From Amphiduros pacificus (lineage: Eukaryota > Annelida > Polychaeta > Phyllodocida > Hesionidae): DNA of 64,000 nt. Location: assembly GCA_949316495.1 (NCBI GenBank), contig OX439002.1, forward strand, positions 51,437,531-51,501,530, written 5' to 3'. The notes below the pieces were generated by a model, which made no database searches, had not been told where the DNA came from, and was given only the letters and a program-made list of their open reading frames with translations. Positions 27,657 to 41,365 of this stretch are shown here, piece after piece (positions within the stretch are counted from its first letter, which is position 1; every line of letters starts with the position of its first letter). The translations under genes and the position numbers were made by a program.

Positions 27657-29888
27657 GTGAGTCAAGGGAAGGACAACTGAACACTACTGTCAACCTACAC
27701 TGCTTGTCACTCACGTAACACAACTCATAACTTATCTATGCTCATCATGGACCCATCCTTCGCTTATTTGCATATCTCCACGCTGATCACTATACACATC
27801 AATATAGCATTGCTCTAGTCCCTCAGAGAAGAAAACGCATTCTTAACCAAATATGTTCCACTAAGAATGATATATTTATGAAGTTTAGCTATAATTCAAG
27901 ATTGAACCATTTGTTTTTTTTAATTTGATGAATGTTATACATTATTACACGCCATATTTATTGTTAGGGTCTTCATAAAACACGATACACGTTTTGGACT
28001 GATATACAAGAACATATTTTTAATAGAGGTAATTAACAAACACAATCAAGGGCATTGAAAAATAAGAAATGTACTTTATAATACTACGTCAATTAAGAAC
28101 ATATCTTGGTTAACCAATGTTATAATTCAATTTAACATCCAGGCCAAATATTAGAATGAGTGAAAAATTGAATTCTTTACTGATGTGTAAAACAAACCCA
28201 TTCTATAAGATTACATGATACAGCAATATCTTATGATATAAGAGATACAAGAAGCCAGTTGATGATATCAATGCTGTGCTATCTGAGATGCAGTTCAGTG
28301 ACAAATAGCATTTACATCATACATTCTGGCTATAGAGGAATTTACATCATACATTCTGGCTATAGAGGAAGCAAAATGTTAATGTACAAATCAATAATTG
28401 AAAACAACAATTGATGAACATGTATTTCAATTTTCTTTTGCTATGATATTTATGTAACTTTACCATGATAACATGATTTGCCTTAAAAAAAAATCACAGA
28501 TATCACCTTAAATCATGACTGCTTCGTCATGACTGATAAATAAATACTTAAACCAGTTTAGATTTGAAAGGCAACTTCATTGTTATCGTTCAATTTGTCA
28601 CATAAACATAATTGTTCAAATGGAGGAATATATTTAGATCAATTAACTTTAGCAAATGTAATTCAACAATTATGCTGAAATATCGCACATTTTGCCCATA
28701 AAGAACTTAGGGCATTGTCATTCTCTTGTATAATATTTTGTTATAACTTGAACTTTCACAATAGACCCCTTAATGTGAGAATATAGATGAGGTCATGGTG
28801 GAGGTTCTATAGATATGTACATTAAGCCAAGGTCATTTGAATGAATCAGATATCAACAGAGAAACACTGTGTCCACAGACTGAATCGAGTCTGAAATGTG
28901 TTATTGGAATGATTAAAGTTCACCTGTTATTTCATATCGGATATGATATTATTTCACTGGAATGTTTCTGTATGACACTGCGGCCTCTATGTATATTTCT
29001 TTTGTAGAAAGGAGGTATGTTTGATATAGATGCACTATGCTTGAATATATCCAGTATTATTATTAAAAGGTCATATGCTATTTGAACATATTCATACATA
29101 CACGCAGAAACTTTACTTTTTCTGTTTCAAAATATTATGCTGTATTTATAGATATCTGGCTTTATTATATCTATTTTCCAGAATACTATGAGAATTCAAG
29201 CAGAAGGCATTCTCATATATTTTCAATGTTACACGAGTTGTTTCACTAAATAGACATATATATTATGTGTGTATAAAACACATGTATGTTTTTTACATAG
29301 CCTACAACTGAAAATATAATACATGAGCTGAACTTTTATGTGTAAAGGAGGAAAAATCATTTTGCAATGTATACGCTAGACTGGCTTACATAATTTTGCT
29401 TATTTGCTAAGAGTTGTATTTTTATAAACCTGCTAACAATTTATATTATTTTATATTAGATAATATTATATAGAAAACCAAATAGACCAAGCGGTTTTGT
29501 ACTATTTGTCAACAAATTGGCTGTAGTCTATAATGTGGTTTTAAATGTTTTGCGACACGACTCATCTAGCCAATTTCCATCTTTGTACACTATGAATACC
29601 CTTTTCACTATATAATTTTCATATATACATCAGGAAGGAACAATATTTTTGTCACTTAATAATTATTATAAATAATCAATCAAATATAGTCAGTTATTCT
29701 GCATTGCGGACGTCTATCAGTCAACTTTGGTCTTCTCCTCTGAATGGTCTTTCATGAATGTTCACAATCATTACAAAATTGCAATGATCAGCATAGCTTT
29801 ATGGCCATTGGCCCACGTCTATAAATTCATAAACAACCAATATATTCAAATAAATATAGAGAGAATATATATCATGAACAACATAAAA
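27657..29888. other. Gene-free AT-rich stretch
   Basis: Nothing is supported apart from a 30-bp direct duplication at 28311-28370 (units beginning TTTACATCATACATTCTGGC). Confidence 0.5.
28311..28370. repeat. 30-bp direct repeat, two copies
   Basis: Two identical adjacent units start at 28311 and 28341. Confidence 0.9.
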
Positions 29889-29914
29889 CCTTGGAGTAAT
29901 CATAATTACTCCAA
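29889..29914. repeat. Palindrome (copy 2)
   Basis: Arms CTTGGAGTAAT and ATTACTCCAAG around CATA. This is the same palindrome as at 17340-17364 with a different loop. Confidence 0.75.
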
Positions 29915-29929
29915 GATAAAACAAGGGAA

Positions 29930-30700
29930 ATGTTTTTTTTTTTTTCAGAGAAGAGTTGTTTTGGACTTAATGGTAAAGATTGTTATGGGATATTTGGTGA
30001 GCTTGACTCCTCTCCTTCGTGGACCCACACAGATAGAAATAATCAAGATATTTGGGTAAACTTGGAATGGTCTAATATCTTTACGGGTAAATCAATAAGC
30101 TTGGGAAATATGTCGGAGATTCAGTCATCCAGTTTTTCATCAACAGGCTGAAGACCTATTTTTATTTTTCTTGTTTTTGGACAATCTATACGTATGGGGT
30201 GTTTATCTTTCTCAAGGAAAATCTGTGTCAAATTTAATTTGGCAAAATATCTTGTCATTGCTAAATCACTGTATCATCAAACTTGGTGTGCTGCCACCTC
30301 TAGTGAATATGTCAGCTGGGTGACCTTGACCAACATTCTAAAGTCAAAGTGGTCTTTATGTACAATCTTCTTTAAGAGCGATCCATTAGGGACAAATTTC
30401 AGCAAAATCATCTAACCATAAGTATGTCACACTGATTAACACAGGGATGTACTTGACCTACTTTTCAAGGTCACGTGGTGATGTTATATACTGTCCAGAG
30501 GTCTACGGGTACCTGAATATGTTGCCTATATTTTAGATTCAAGCTGTGTGTTTTGATAACCTATGTTGATGAATGTTTATTGGTCTCCATAGGAACAATT
30601 TTGAATTACATTCGATTTGAAGTGGTTCAATGGTTCGTGGTTCAGAATATGGATTTTGGCAATTTACCAATAAGAGAACTTTTTGCAAATTATTTTCTGT
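29930..30700. repeat. Possible dispersed-repeat remnant
   Basis: Several overlapping open frames (72-110 codons) in this stretch lack any recognised domain. Text such as TTGACCTACTTTTCAAGGTC near 30453 is a hyphenated inverted GACCT/AGGTC pair and reads like old interspersed repeat. No ends could be defined, so the call is tentative. Confidence 0.25.
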
Positions 30701-31924
30701 AATACTTAGTCTAGTATATCTTAATATAATAATTTACTCCAATCTTTTAAAAAGAATAATTGATAAATGCTAAAATTGGTGTCACATTTTTCAATCATTT
30801 TTACAGTTGTAATAACTCCTTTAAATCAAGGATAGACTTTGACAAGATATGAAGTAAGAAGAAAATATACAGAAAGAAAAATATTTGTGTTAAATTTTAC
30901 ACTTCCATGTTTTTACATTTTGTGTTACATTTACATTTCCCTACTGTTTGTGGTGGCCACCTTCCGAAGATGATTCGGCAATTTGATTTCACCTGAAAAT
31001 AAGTATCTGTTCATTTATTTATGGACCCGTGAAGCAAATATTGAATCAGATCCACTTAACGCTTATAAGGACAACTCATTGAGTGAAATTTAAGATTTGT
31101 GTTCATTAGTAACCTGAACTGATAATGATAACTAAAGATTAACATTAGCTGAATTATTTTCTTTCAAATAAAGTTCGTTTAGGGCTTGATAGATATCTTT
31201 AAGAGAGATGTGTATAATACTAAAGGACAAAGCAACATTTCAAAGTGTTTATGTCAAAATCCAACAGCCTACAATGGCCGCCGTAATTCATATTAAAATG
31301 TCACCAGAATGTTGTTGGCTCTAGTGCAGCAACTTGAGATATCTTGTCAGATTTAGGTTTGGAGTTGCCATTAATAACCAGCTAACTGTAATTGCTTGCC
31401 GAGGTTGGTAGAGTTCCTGTAATCCAGCTTATATAGCTCTTGTAAAAGATATGACCCCCGATCTGCAATAAGGCGATGGATACATACATTTACCCAATAA
31501 TAAAAAAAAATCAATAAAAAAAAATAAAGCAAGTTCCTGTTATTTTAATATGGTTGATAGATATATGTAACCTGTGGAGAAGGTTCTAGAGAAATAAATT
31601 GTACTTCTTTCTTAAATATGGGTGAAATTTGCTAAACAATACTTGAAAACATTAAATATGATTTGTTTCTTTTGTGACATGGTTAAATGCAAGGAACTGT
31701 CCTGTTGTTTTAAGTTAAATAAACCTTTGAAATAAATTTGTGGTCACACAATAGCCAAGTAGATGTTTCCAAGGTACAAGGTACTTAAATCTAAGACTTA
31801 AATCTAAGTCACCAAGTAGCTAGGTAGATAATACTCATCTGTAACTACAATGATATTTTATACCATACTGTGAAATAAAACAAGCAAACTAGCATCTCTT
31901 TAACAGGTATATGAGACGCAAACT
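30701..31924. other. Gene-free stretch
   Basis: AT-rich unique sequence; nothing is recognised. Confidence 0.5.
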
Positions 31925-32545
31925 CTCAGGAGTGTGCTATATGTCACACTTAAATATAGAAGAATATGTTAAGAGTGTCATATGTCACACTTAAATATAG
32001 AAGGACATGTTAAGAGTGTCATATGTCACACTGAGAGATAGAAGGATATACTAAAAGTGCTATATGTCACACTGAGAGATAGAAGGATATACTAAGAGTG
32101 CTATATGTCACACTGAGAGATTGAAGGATATACTAAGAGTGTTATATGTCACACTGAGAGATTGAAGGATATACTAAGAGTGCTATATGTCACACTGAGA
32201 GATTGAAGGATATACTAAGAGTGCTATATGTCACACTGAGAGATTGAAGGATATACTAAAAGTGCTATATGTCACACTGAGAGATTGAAGGATATACTAA
32301 AAGTGCTATATGTCACACTGAGAGAGGGAATGATCTCTTAAGAGTGCTATATGTCACACTAAGAGATAGAATGTTATGTTAAGAGTGCTATATGTCACGG
32401 AGGAGTATACGGACATGTTTATAGGGCTACAAGTGGCGCTTAGAGATAGAAGGATATAGAGTAAGAGTACTATATGTAACATTGATAGATAGAAGGATAT
32501 GTTTAGAATGCAATATGCCACACTGATATATAGTAGGCCCTTTAG
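31925..32545. repeat. 41-bp minisatellite, about 15 copies
   Basis: Unit starts GAGTGCTATATGTCACACTG and continues AGAGATTGAAGGATATACTAA. The centre (about 32030-32330) is nearly uniform and both edges are progressively diverged, which is the usual picture of homogenisation by unequal exchange in the middle of an array. Confidence 0.95.
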
Positions 32546-33570
32546 GAAAAAAAATTACACGACACCCAAGTAAATTGATTTCTGAGAAGAGGTTTCATGC
32601 AAGACAGAGGTTTCTTACTGAGTCATGATTGTAATTTATAAGTAAACTGGTCTATAAAATGTCATAGCAATGACTCAGCATTGGTACATCCTTGTTCCTG
32701 ATAACGATAGTTCCATGTACCTACTGTAATCGAGTTCTGACAGGTCTTTGTAAACTGACTGACTTTGTGAACTATTTTCTAGTGTTCTGTAGTAGTTCAT
32801 TTTATGTGTCTTTGTTTTAGCAAGGTTTTGTTAACAGGATATATCTCATTAAATATTTCTGAGGTGTACATTTACATTAATCTTGTCCTGTTTAGTCAGC
32901 AAGCTGTAGATCACATGTATTTTGCCTGGTGAAATGTGCCCATTCAAATATCGGGTCCATAGTATAAATCTTACTCCGAACTTTTAAGGCGCGTTTGTTC
33001 ATTCAGTGTCTGTATTTCAAATAGAACATTAGTTTTCCCAGAGCAGGGACCAGCAAACTAGTCTTTCTCACGCACCACCAAAGATACGTGTCGAGTCCTC
33101 ATTATAGAATGTAAAAAGAAGAAAAGACAATATATTGACACCATTACATTGTGTCAAAAATGCAAATGGCTACTCCATCATACATTACATTTTTTTTCTT
33201 TAAATCTGAGTATGCTGCGCAGATTTCATTGCTTGGCATTTAGCGCGGCAAATGAGGATAGAAGTGACCTTCAAATAATAATGAGGACACTACTGACACT
33301 TGAAATTGGTTCATCTAGGTTTTAGTGTGAATCTTGATGCCACTGATAAACATGACTTGGCTCATAATCTAGATATTGCGTTTTATATTTTAGATGACCT
33401 TAGATAGAATTCACCTTTTATTGTGATCAAGAAGGTGGACATTGAGGCGTTACTAATTAGAAGCTAAGATCATCCGGGACACTCACATAATGCGGTGTAT
33501 CATCTGGAACGTATTTTCGTATCTGTAATATGGAAATTCCAAATACACGGATATGTTTTTAAAAAAATGT
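32546..33570. other. Gene-free stretch
   Basis: AT-rich unique sequence without supportable features. Confidence 0.5.
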
Positions 33571-33678
33571 TTTTTTAGGAAGGCTTTAATTAAATACATG
33601 TTCAGGCAAATAGGAGGGTAGAGTTTTTTTAGGAAGGCTTTAATTAAATACATGTTCAGGCAAATAGAGTGGTAGGGT
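33571..33678. repeat. 54-bp direct repeat, two copies
   Basis: TTTTTTAGGAAGGCTTTAAT starts at 33571 and again 54 bp later. The copies continue through CATGTTCAGGCAAATAG with small differences at the end. Confidence 0.9.
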
Positions 33679-34751
33679 AAAACCACCAAATTTTGCCCAA
33701 CTTTGCTGTTTGACAGACATCGTTTAACTGAAAGCAATCCTTTAAGCTCATCATGTCTTTCTGAATATGATCTTTGTCACTTCATTCTGCTTTTGAGTTT
33801 GACATATATTCCGGCAGGCTTTTGATTTATTTACACATTGTCATCTTTTCTGAGGATTTAGATTTATTTTCACACAGTCTTTTATCGCTTTAAATTTGTG
33901 ATTTACACCACCTTTTATTCATTGAAGCTTGTGACATTTCTTCACATCATACTAGACTCTAAGTTACTGAAATATTTCCAAATATTCCACGCATTCTTGA
34001 GGCCTGTGATTAAAATTTGAAATTATACTTTCTTCGTTGAGACTGCATCAATTATATTCTCTTCGTTGAGACTCCATCTTTACACCTTGATCTTTGTGAA
34101 ATATAAACGTTGTGATATATGTACATATCCACTCGCTAGCGTCGGTCTCCTGACGTCCTCAATTTCACGGCGCTAGAGATATGTTTACCGGTTGTCCATT
34201 GTTTCTGGGGGCTAGTTATTTTATTTGCTCATTGCCATCTGTCCTTGAATTGAGCTGTGTACCAGAGGTTGTTGCCGTCGTGACTGATGATGCAATAACC
34301 TCATTGTGTTTTCATGTCAAACTAATTTTTATCATATATTTTCCTGTATAATCAAAACAGATTTGCTGTGAAGATTAATAGTGAGCAATATTGTGAGAGA
34401 CAAACCCTTCACAAGTACTAATGGAGTGTGTCACTAGTTTTCACATGACTGGTTTAAAATAGGACCCTAATTATCATCGTTATAGCTTACAGCATAGAAT
34501 ATTTACCATATGCGTGGATTTTGTTTTTATTTTAGATTATTAGAAGGGAATCAAGAAGTATATATTCAAGAGTCACATTTACCACTTTGCTCATTAAATG
34601 TAAAGTATATCCAAATCATTTATAAAAGCTTAGTTTTAGTAATCAAAGCCTTTGGAAAAATTAAGTATAAACATATATAACATGCAATCCGTAATGCGTT
34701 TTCCACTTTATCTGACTTTTGATATGCCACAATGGTGTAAGTAACAAGCGA
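33679..34751. other. Gene-free stretch
   Basis: AT-rich unique sequence; a short CTTCGTTGAGACT duplication lies near 34030-34075. Nothing else is seen. Confidence 0.5.
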
Positions 34752-34905
34752 GGGCATTGAAACGTTGTACAGTGTTGAGTCGAAAGTGCATTTACCGGTA
34801 TTGTGTTTGGGGCAAAATTGTTTGTGATTGTGGTAACCAATCTGTGAAAATACTAAAAATCAAGATGGCTGAAAGTTGGTTGAAAATTATCTCAAAATCT
34901 TCTTG
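34752..34905 (+). repeat. Dispersed repeat family, copy 1
   Basis: Shares words and order with 41212-41365: GGGCATTG, then GTTTGGGG with GCAAAAT, then TGTGATTG, then AAAGTTGGTTGAAAAT. The copies are diverged (perhaps 65-75% by eye). Neither shows recognisable coding capacity. Confidence 0.55.
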
Positions 34906-35879
34906 GGGCCAAATGCTTAATACATTTATTTACTATTCAGAAATTCCACATGTTTTGTGACCAATATTACATGTTATAATTCATCTTATATTCTGATACA
35001 TTTAATTGATTTTGGAGTCTGATAACCGTGATTGAGTGATTTCCAAAATTCTGCCCCACAAAGCTTCTACTACATCTTCCCACCAATTGTATCAACTTTC
35101 AAATGACTTAGAATGCATGACCAAATAGGCATTTAGCTCCAAAGGACACTTTCACCTTCAAACACGCCACAAAGGATATTTCTGTACGATTGTGGGACCT
35201 GTTCCTGTATTACATAAATAGTATTATAGCTAAACATGGGTTTTTTGTGTTTCACCTTTTAAATAGAGGCTACAATATAGCCTGAAGTGTTTAAAAAAGA
35301 ATTTGGAAGTATTTACTTGATACATCAGGAATAAAATGTGAGGTGTGTCAAAATTAGGGCTGACTACCAATATTATCGATAAAAAGATAATCAATCTCAA
35401 CATTATTAAAGCAAACAACCTATAATATGATTTACTAGTTTAAATTCACAAGAGGTTTCCGATTTAAATATCATGTACAAAAATAGTTTAGGTTTTTAAA
35501 AAATAAAAAAACGGTTTTTTTACTTTAAAAAAAGCAAAATCCTTCAGTATCTAAATACATGGACTCGACTTTTCATGCATGATTCTGAAAATCATTGAAA
35601 ATGTGAGTTAAAGATATGATTCAATGAAATTGAATATTCATACATGTTCCAGGGAATATTTATCATAATATGATACCAAGAAATTGGATGTTGATTAGCA
35701 AAAATGGCCAAGCAGTAAGAATGGAATTTTTCTAGGTGTGCCGATCTTTGAAAAAAAAATCTTAAGACTTGACATAATACATGTGCTTTCAAGATGGTGG
35801 TAATATTTCTCATTTTCCATATGGAAGTGAGTACAATTATTTACACGCCTAGCTCTGTCGTCTTCATATAAAACAATCT
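34906..35879. other. Gene-free stretch
   Basis: AT-rich unique sequence; nothing is recognised. Confidence 0.5.
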
Positions 35880-36960
35880 GCATGGGGCCAAATTGAAATC
35901 CTGTCAGCTGTCGACATTCAGATTAGCTTTAAATTCCTCAAAGTAAAAATTTGATCTTTCATGACGTCTGCGCGCCGGTTTGGGCCCACCAGGATCCAGG
36001 GGTGTTAAAATTCATAAAATATTTAGTCCCTCTGGTTGGTTAGTCTTAGTGTATGTATATCTGCAGCGTTATGTGGCATGCATTCAGTCTTGACGTCTTC
36101 AGGCGTTATGACCGAGCGATAAATGGCACAAAAAGGCCGAGGTAAGGCAGAAGTGGGGTACTCGCTCCAGGCCAGCAGCCTCGTCCCTCCCTCCCGCCTA
36201 GCATGCATGTTTATTCCTATATGAGACCATTAGCCGCCACGCGTTTAATTTGTTCAAATTTAAATCACATGGCTACATAAAAATCGATCGGCGGTGATAT
36301 GGGGAAGGCGAAGCCAAATTTGAAACGTGATATTTCATAAGGAAAGGTTGGGCGGGACGTAGCCGCCTTGCCTTATTCCTCCGATATGGCTGGGCGCACA
36401 ACCAGCCCTCTGAAAACCATTCTTTATTTGTCACTGCACCAATATTTAGATGTACTTCATGAGCCATTTAAAATTGGAAAAAAAGTGACACATAATTTGA
36501 CCAGATAGCAATTGTGGTGTGCGCGGGAAGGTGGAGATGAAGCCGAGACTGATGATAATTCTCCCCCGCCGGTCCCTGTACCTCGGAGAGGCCACACAAT
36601 CCCGCCAATGATAGCACAGCTTTAAGAGATCAGCAGGCTTTAAATTCATCTGGAATTAAATTGAAATGTAGCACAATTTCTTGATAAAGATGGTGTTTTA
36701 TTGCTATAAATAGAGTGTTATTTGGTGGTCGGGGTTTTCAGGGGCTTTGCGAGATAGCAGCGGGCGAAGGATGGGCGTACTAGCGGGGGCCTCGATGCTT
36801 CTGCCTGCCCAGGCTTATGTAATACTAATTATAACTCATTAAAATTGCATGCCTTGAAAAAAATCTCTCAAATGCAAAATGCGGTTGATATTTTGTCGGA
36901 ATGGCAATTCTCAGTGGGGGAATTCTGTCACGTGAAATGAGCCTGTATATGACACAATAG
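35880..36960. promoter_or_regulatory. Candidate regulatory block 5
   Basis: Compositionally distinct block with GC-richer words (TCTGCGCGCCGGTTTGGGCC near 35966, GGGCGGGACGTAGCCGCC near 36350, CTCCCCCGCCGGTCC near 36561) mixed with A/T homeodomain-like words. Open frames of 60-67 codons on the minus strand show no domain. Inferred to be regulatory from composition only. Confidence 0.3.
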
Positions 36961-37749
36961 TTGGCGCAAATTCTACATGGAAATTTTGTCTATCTCACCC
37001 CATCACTTCAAATGTAAGGAGCATTCAAAATATTGTTCAATATTAAACAAAAGGAAACGCTTTGCCTTATTACAATTAGCATATTTCCATTTAAGTGTTT
37101 TAATGTTCTGATTCAATGAAGATTGCTACAATTTTCAAATATTAATTTTTGTGTGTGTTTGTTGAGAGAATTATACTAATATCATAATTTGTATTCCGTA
37201 TACGAATGATGTAGTCAGACAAGCAGTAGTTTTTAGCATATTGTTAAAGAGCTAATATTGTCGATGTTCACTTCATATCATGGCCTATATACACCAATAA
37301 AAACAACGATAACTTATCATCATTACAGATTATTCTTTTAAAAAATTTTTATATTCCATTTTGTTATATATTATATTTATTATATTTATATTTTATGTTA
37401 TTTTTAACATACAGATTATAATATAATTTGGAAGCTAACAATTATTTTTCTCTTTTATCATGAGCTCAAGATTCCGAGATCTTACATATTATTAAAAATC
37501 TTAGAGTTTATATTGACCTTTTTCTCAGGATAATTATGGTGCCCTGTAAACGTAGGTTTTCATGGTGTTCCAATTGTACATTTATGTGGATATCAAGATT
37601 GATCATCGTTTCTCCAAAAGCACTGAACATGATTAAGGCGACTGATTAATAAAGAAGACCATTTTTCTCAATGGGAACTCATTTGTATGGGAAATGTTTA
37701 TTTCATCATTGTGTTAATTTGAGCAGACCGATTTATACATAGTACTACT
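36961..37749. other. Gene-free stretch
   Basis: AT-rich unique sequence with TATATTTATTATATTT-type low complexity near 37370-37390. Confidence 0.5.
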
Positions 37750-38410
37750 AGATATCATGCAAGAGAAGTCATATTGTTTTGATTACAACTAGATACCAAA
37801 TCAGGAAAGGTACTCTATGTAATTCTGCCAGAAAATATTATTTCTATTAATACCAGATGCCACACAAGAAATGATACTGTTTGTAGTGCTATCATATACT
37901 ACACACGGGAAGGTACTATTTGTATTACTACCAGATGCCACACAATAGATGGTACTATTTGTATCACTACTAGATACCACACGATAAAGTACTATTATGA
38001 TATATTATAATAGCCCTTCCTGGAAGTAAATATTTGTATTATTACTACATACCACATTAGGGATGGTTATATGTGTACTCCCACTATATACTACTTATGT
38101 GAAGTAATATGTTCAGTCCCACTTGTAAAGGTTCTTGGGAAAATGTTATGAGAATTATCATTAGTTTATACATTAGGGAGGGTCATATGTGAAATATTGT
38201 TAGTTACCTTAGAAGGGCAGGTCATATGTGAAGTACTTCTAGTTACCTAAGAAGGGCAGGTCATATGTGAAGTACTTCTAGTTACCTTAGAAGGGCAGGC
38301 CATATGTGAAATACAACTAGTTACCTTAGAAGGGCAGGCCATATGTGAAATACAACTAGTTACCTTAGAAGGGCAGGCCATATGTGAAATACAACTAGTT
38401 ACCTTAGAAG
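37750..38410. repeat. 39-bp minisatellite with a diverged flank
   Basis: At 38166-38410 there are about six close copies beginning AGTTACCTTAGAAGGGCAGG, the last three almost identical. To the left (37750-38165) the same kind of unit (TACTA.CAGAT.CCACAC.AG.A.GGTACTATTTGTA) continues in increasingly diverged form. One array shows an age gradient. Confidence 0.85.
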
Positions 38411-39489
38411 TCATCTGTATATTCCCAATTGTTTTACACAAGGGATGGCTATATGGAGTGTCACTACTTTTTGCTGCACAAGGAAAGTGCATGCATATAT
38501 ATTTATGTATCGTGACTGTATTTATCTCACCTTGTTATATCTAAATAACCTTTCCCGGTTTGCCCAAGAAGTAAAGAGGGTGTGTTTTTCATGTCTGAAG
38601 ACGATTTTTCTATGTTTAGGAGTCACAGTTCTCAAGACTTGCTTTTAAAACATGTATCAGTTAAAACATGTATCAGTTAAACGTGTAAAAAGACCTTTTT
38701 GTATGATTCGTGTAAGCGGGAAAATCTGCTTTTTTCACTTTGAGAGATGGAAATATCTTTAAAATATTCCTGCATTATAAACAAATAAAGAACGCTTGTG
38801 TGATGTAAATTATTATTTCAAGCACTAATTCTGGTGTTGTGAAATTTGTCTGCAGAAACAAACATCTCCAATGCCTCAGCAGCAACCACAATACTGATTG
38901 TCAGCGTATTCGCAGCTATTTTCTCTTTGTTAAAATGAAACAGAAACAGGTACAGAGACAAAAATGTTGAAAATACTGGTATCCAATGACCTATCCCTGG
39001 AAAGCAATTCGGCTTTATGTTGACTACAAATAATTACCGCCTGAAAATTATGGGCAAACATTCAAATGAGTATTTGTATTCATTATTATTTTATAAAAAT
39101 ATCTATTTATGTATTTATGTATTGTTAACCAACTTTTGCAATTAATTACAAAAATGATCTTTAGAATTTGAAATCCTCATTATATAATGTAAATGGGGGT
39201 AATATGAGAGCCATATTGGCGGCGTGTAGCTCATAATAAGTGGCTTCTTATCATTAATGTCACATCTTACTAGATGATGAAGCACACACCTGACAAGTCA
39301 CAAGTAAAAATAAATGGCAAATATTCTAATTAAAAGTTAGTGCTTCAACCTAACTTGTGATGTATATCTTTTAAGGTAAATGTTCACAAGTTTACTCTGT
39401 GTGATAACATATTTTGGTTAGCTCTGGTTCACCTGATATTTTTATCTACAATGATAAACTAAGACATCGATCCTTTCTCAAGTATTCTT
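38411..39489. other. Gene-free stretch
   Basis: AT-rich unique sequence with nothing supportable. Confidence 0.5.
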
Positions 39490-39625
39490 CATAATGTAAT
39501 GGTTTTTTTTATTGCAGGTACCCTTACCCCTTGATTACCACAGGGGTGTGGGCCTTCCAGTTTCTGTTCGGACATTATCATATAAAAGTCCCTTCAAAAT
39601 GTTCCGACTTAATTAGAATTATATG

Positions 39626-40353
39626 AAAAAGTTTCAATGTCATAGATGGCTTAAAATGTAGCAAAAAGTCGTCATGGATGAACCAGTTCTTGTATACTTT
39701 CTATTCCGAGGCACATGACCACAGAATTCATTTCGAGCTAAAGGCACGTGTTAACCTATATTGAACTTGCAATTGACACAATCGAAAACGGTCAGCCATG
39801 CAGCTCGGTTAAACAGGATGTTTACTTATCTGTATCTGTACCCCTATTGATTGTTAATGATCATGTGCTCGAGGTCATGTGTACCTCAAGCCAAGCACAG
39901 TATGACCATGTGTACCCACAAGCACAGTATGGCCATGTGTACCTCAAGCACTGTATGGTCATGTGTACCTCAAGCACAATATGGTCATGTGTACCTCAAG
40001 CATAGTATGGTCATGTGTACCTCAAGCACAGTATGGCCATGTGTACCTCAAGCACAGTATGGCCATGTGCACCTCAAACACAGTATGGCCATGTGTACCT
40101 CAAGCACAGTGTCACCATGTGTACCTCAAGCATAGTATGACCATGTGTACCTCAAGCACAGCATGGCCATGTGTACCTCAAGCACAATATGGCCATGTGT
40201 ACCTCAAGCATAGTATGACCATGTGTACCTCAAGCACAGCATGGCCATGTGTACCTCAAGCACAATATGGCCATGTGTACCTCAAGCACAGAATGGCCAT
40301 GTGTACCTCAAGCACAATATGGCCATGTGTACCTCAAGCATAGTATGGCCATG
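39626..40353 (+). mobile_element. Leader plus 26-bp minisatellite (element-like unit A)
   Basis: A leader at 39626-39700 (GTTTCAATGTCATAGATGGC, later GGATGAACCAGTTCTTG) is also found at 57498-57575 in front of a different minisatellite. From 39875 to 40353 about 18 copies of a 26-bp unit (CATGTGTACCTCAAGCACAG plus TATGGC) follow. The shared leader and shared CATGTG(T/C)ACCT core argue that both loci are copies of one dispersed element whose internal array has diverged. The element's ends are not defined. Confidence 0.6.
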
Positions 40354-41211
40354 CAATGGCCTTTCATTACATGTATCGATGTTTATCGTCGACGGGGATG
40401 CCCTGTTTAAAGGTGTTATATATGACATTTGGAGTATGTTTATACCCGTATATCATTTGTGGGAAAAATAAAAGTCAATAAGAATGGAAGCTTATTAAAT
40501 TGATTACTTTTCAAAAGCAGAACAATTGATAAACTTGAGGTGTGATTTTCGTGAAAAAAATACTGAAATAAAAATCTAACGACTTGGAGTGAATGTCCTG
40601 TTTTTCATATGCGTCTGGTACATCCTTTATTCCCAGTATGATATCTTACTACTTACTGTATAAGGTGATTTGAAATTAGTTTTATCATTTATATTCAGTG
40701 ACCTGAGTTACTTGGCTATAATCAATAAGAATGACGTGATCTGTGTTGAAGCGAACCAAGGTGGCTATAGAAAAAAGTAGATACTGCAAATCTTGAATAA
40801 AAAATATTCAATATATTTATTGGAAACACATTTTAATCCAAAAGTGTTATTTGAAAATATTTTGAATAATAGCTCAGTTACATATGAATTGCTTCTCAAT
40901 AAAGGGTTGGCCATTGGCAGAGATGTCATGTGTGCTATAATGGCTTCCAGGTTTCTCATAACCCAGATATTTTTTTTAAAGTTTATGAACCATTAATATT
41001 TCAATATAAAAATGAATGTTAAATAGTTTGGACAAATGCTTGGAGAGTTAATATGTTTTATGACTAATATTTGTCCAAACGTAATCTCTTTTGTGTATAT
41101 TTCTAGCTCTATGTTTTGTGCTCATTGAAATATCATATATTCTAAATAATAATCTTACATGTACAAGTGCACAGCACAAGGGTAACATGACATAGAAAGG
41201 TGAGCATGACT
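40354..41211. other. Gene-free stretch
   Basis: AT-rich unique sequence; nothing is recognised. Confidence 0.5.
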
Positions 41212-41365
41212 GGGCATTGGAGACTTCTATAGTAAAGGGTTTGGATAGCATTCACACGCTTTGTTTGGGGGGCAAAATCGAATGTGATTGTAAGAGCCAC
41301 GCTATGAACGCACTGAGACCAACATAGTTTAAAGTTGGTTGAAAATGGCTTCCACATCTCTCAAA
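41212..41365 (+). repeat. Dispersed repeat family, copy 2
   Basis: The partner of 34752-34905 in the same orientation; see that entry for shared words. The 71- and 90-codon minus-strand frames that overlap it are not supported as genes. Confidence 0.55.

Noticed and set aside
29930-30415. Frames of 72-110 codons considered as a reverse-transcriptase or transposase fragment
   Set aside because: None of the expected catalytic motifs could be seen; left as a possible unclassified repeat remnant.
31925-32545. Regular ~41-bp repeats considered as a CRISPR array
   Set aside because: Units are directly adjacent with no unique spacers, and the DNA is animal.
39748-40471. Overlapping Cys/His-containing frames suggesting a small cysteine-rich protein
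   Set aside because: They are the 26-bp minisatellite read in three frames; the regular Cys and His are a by-product of the unit.
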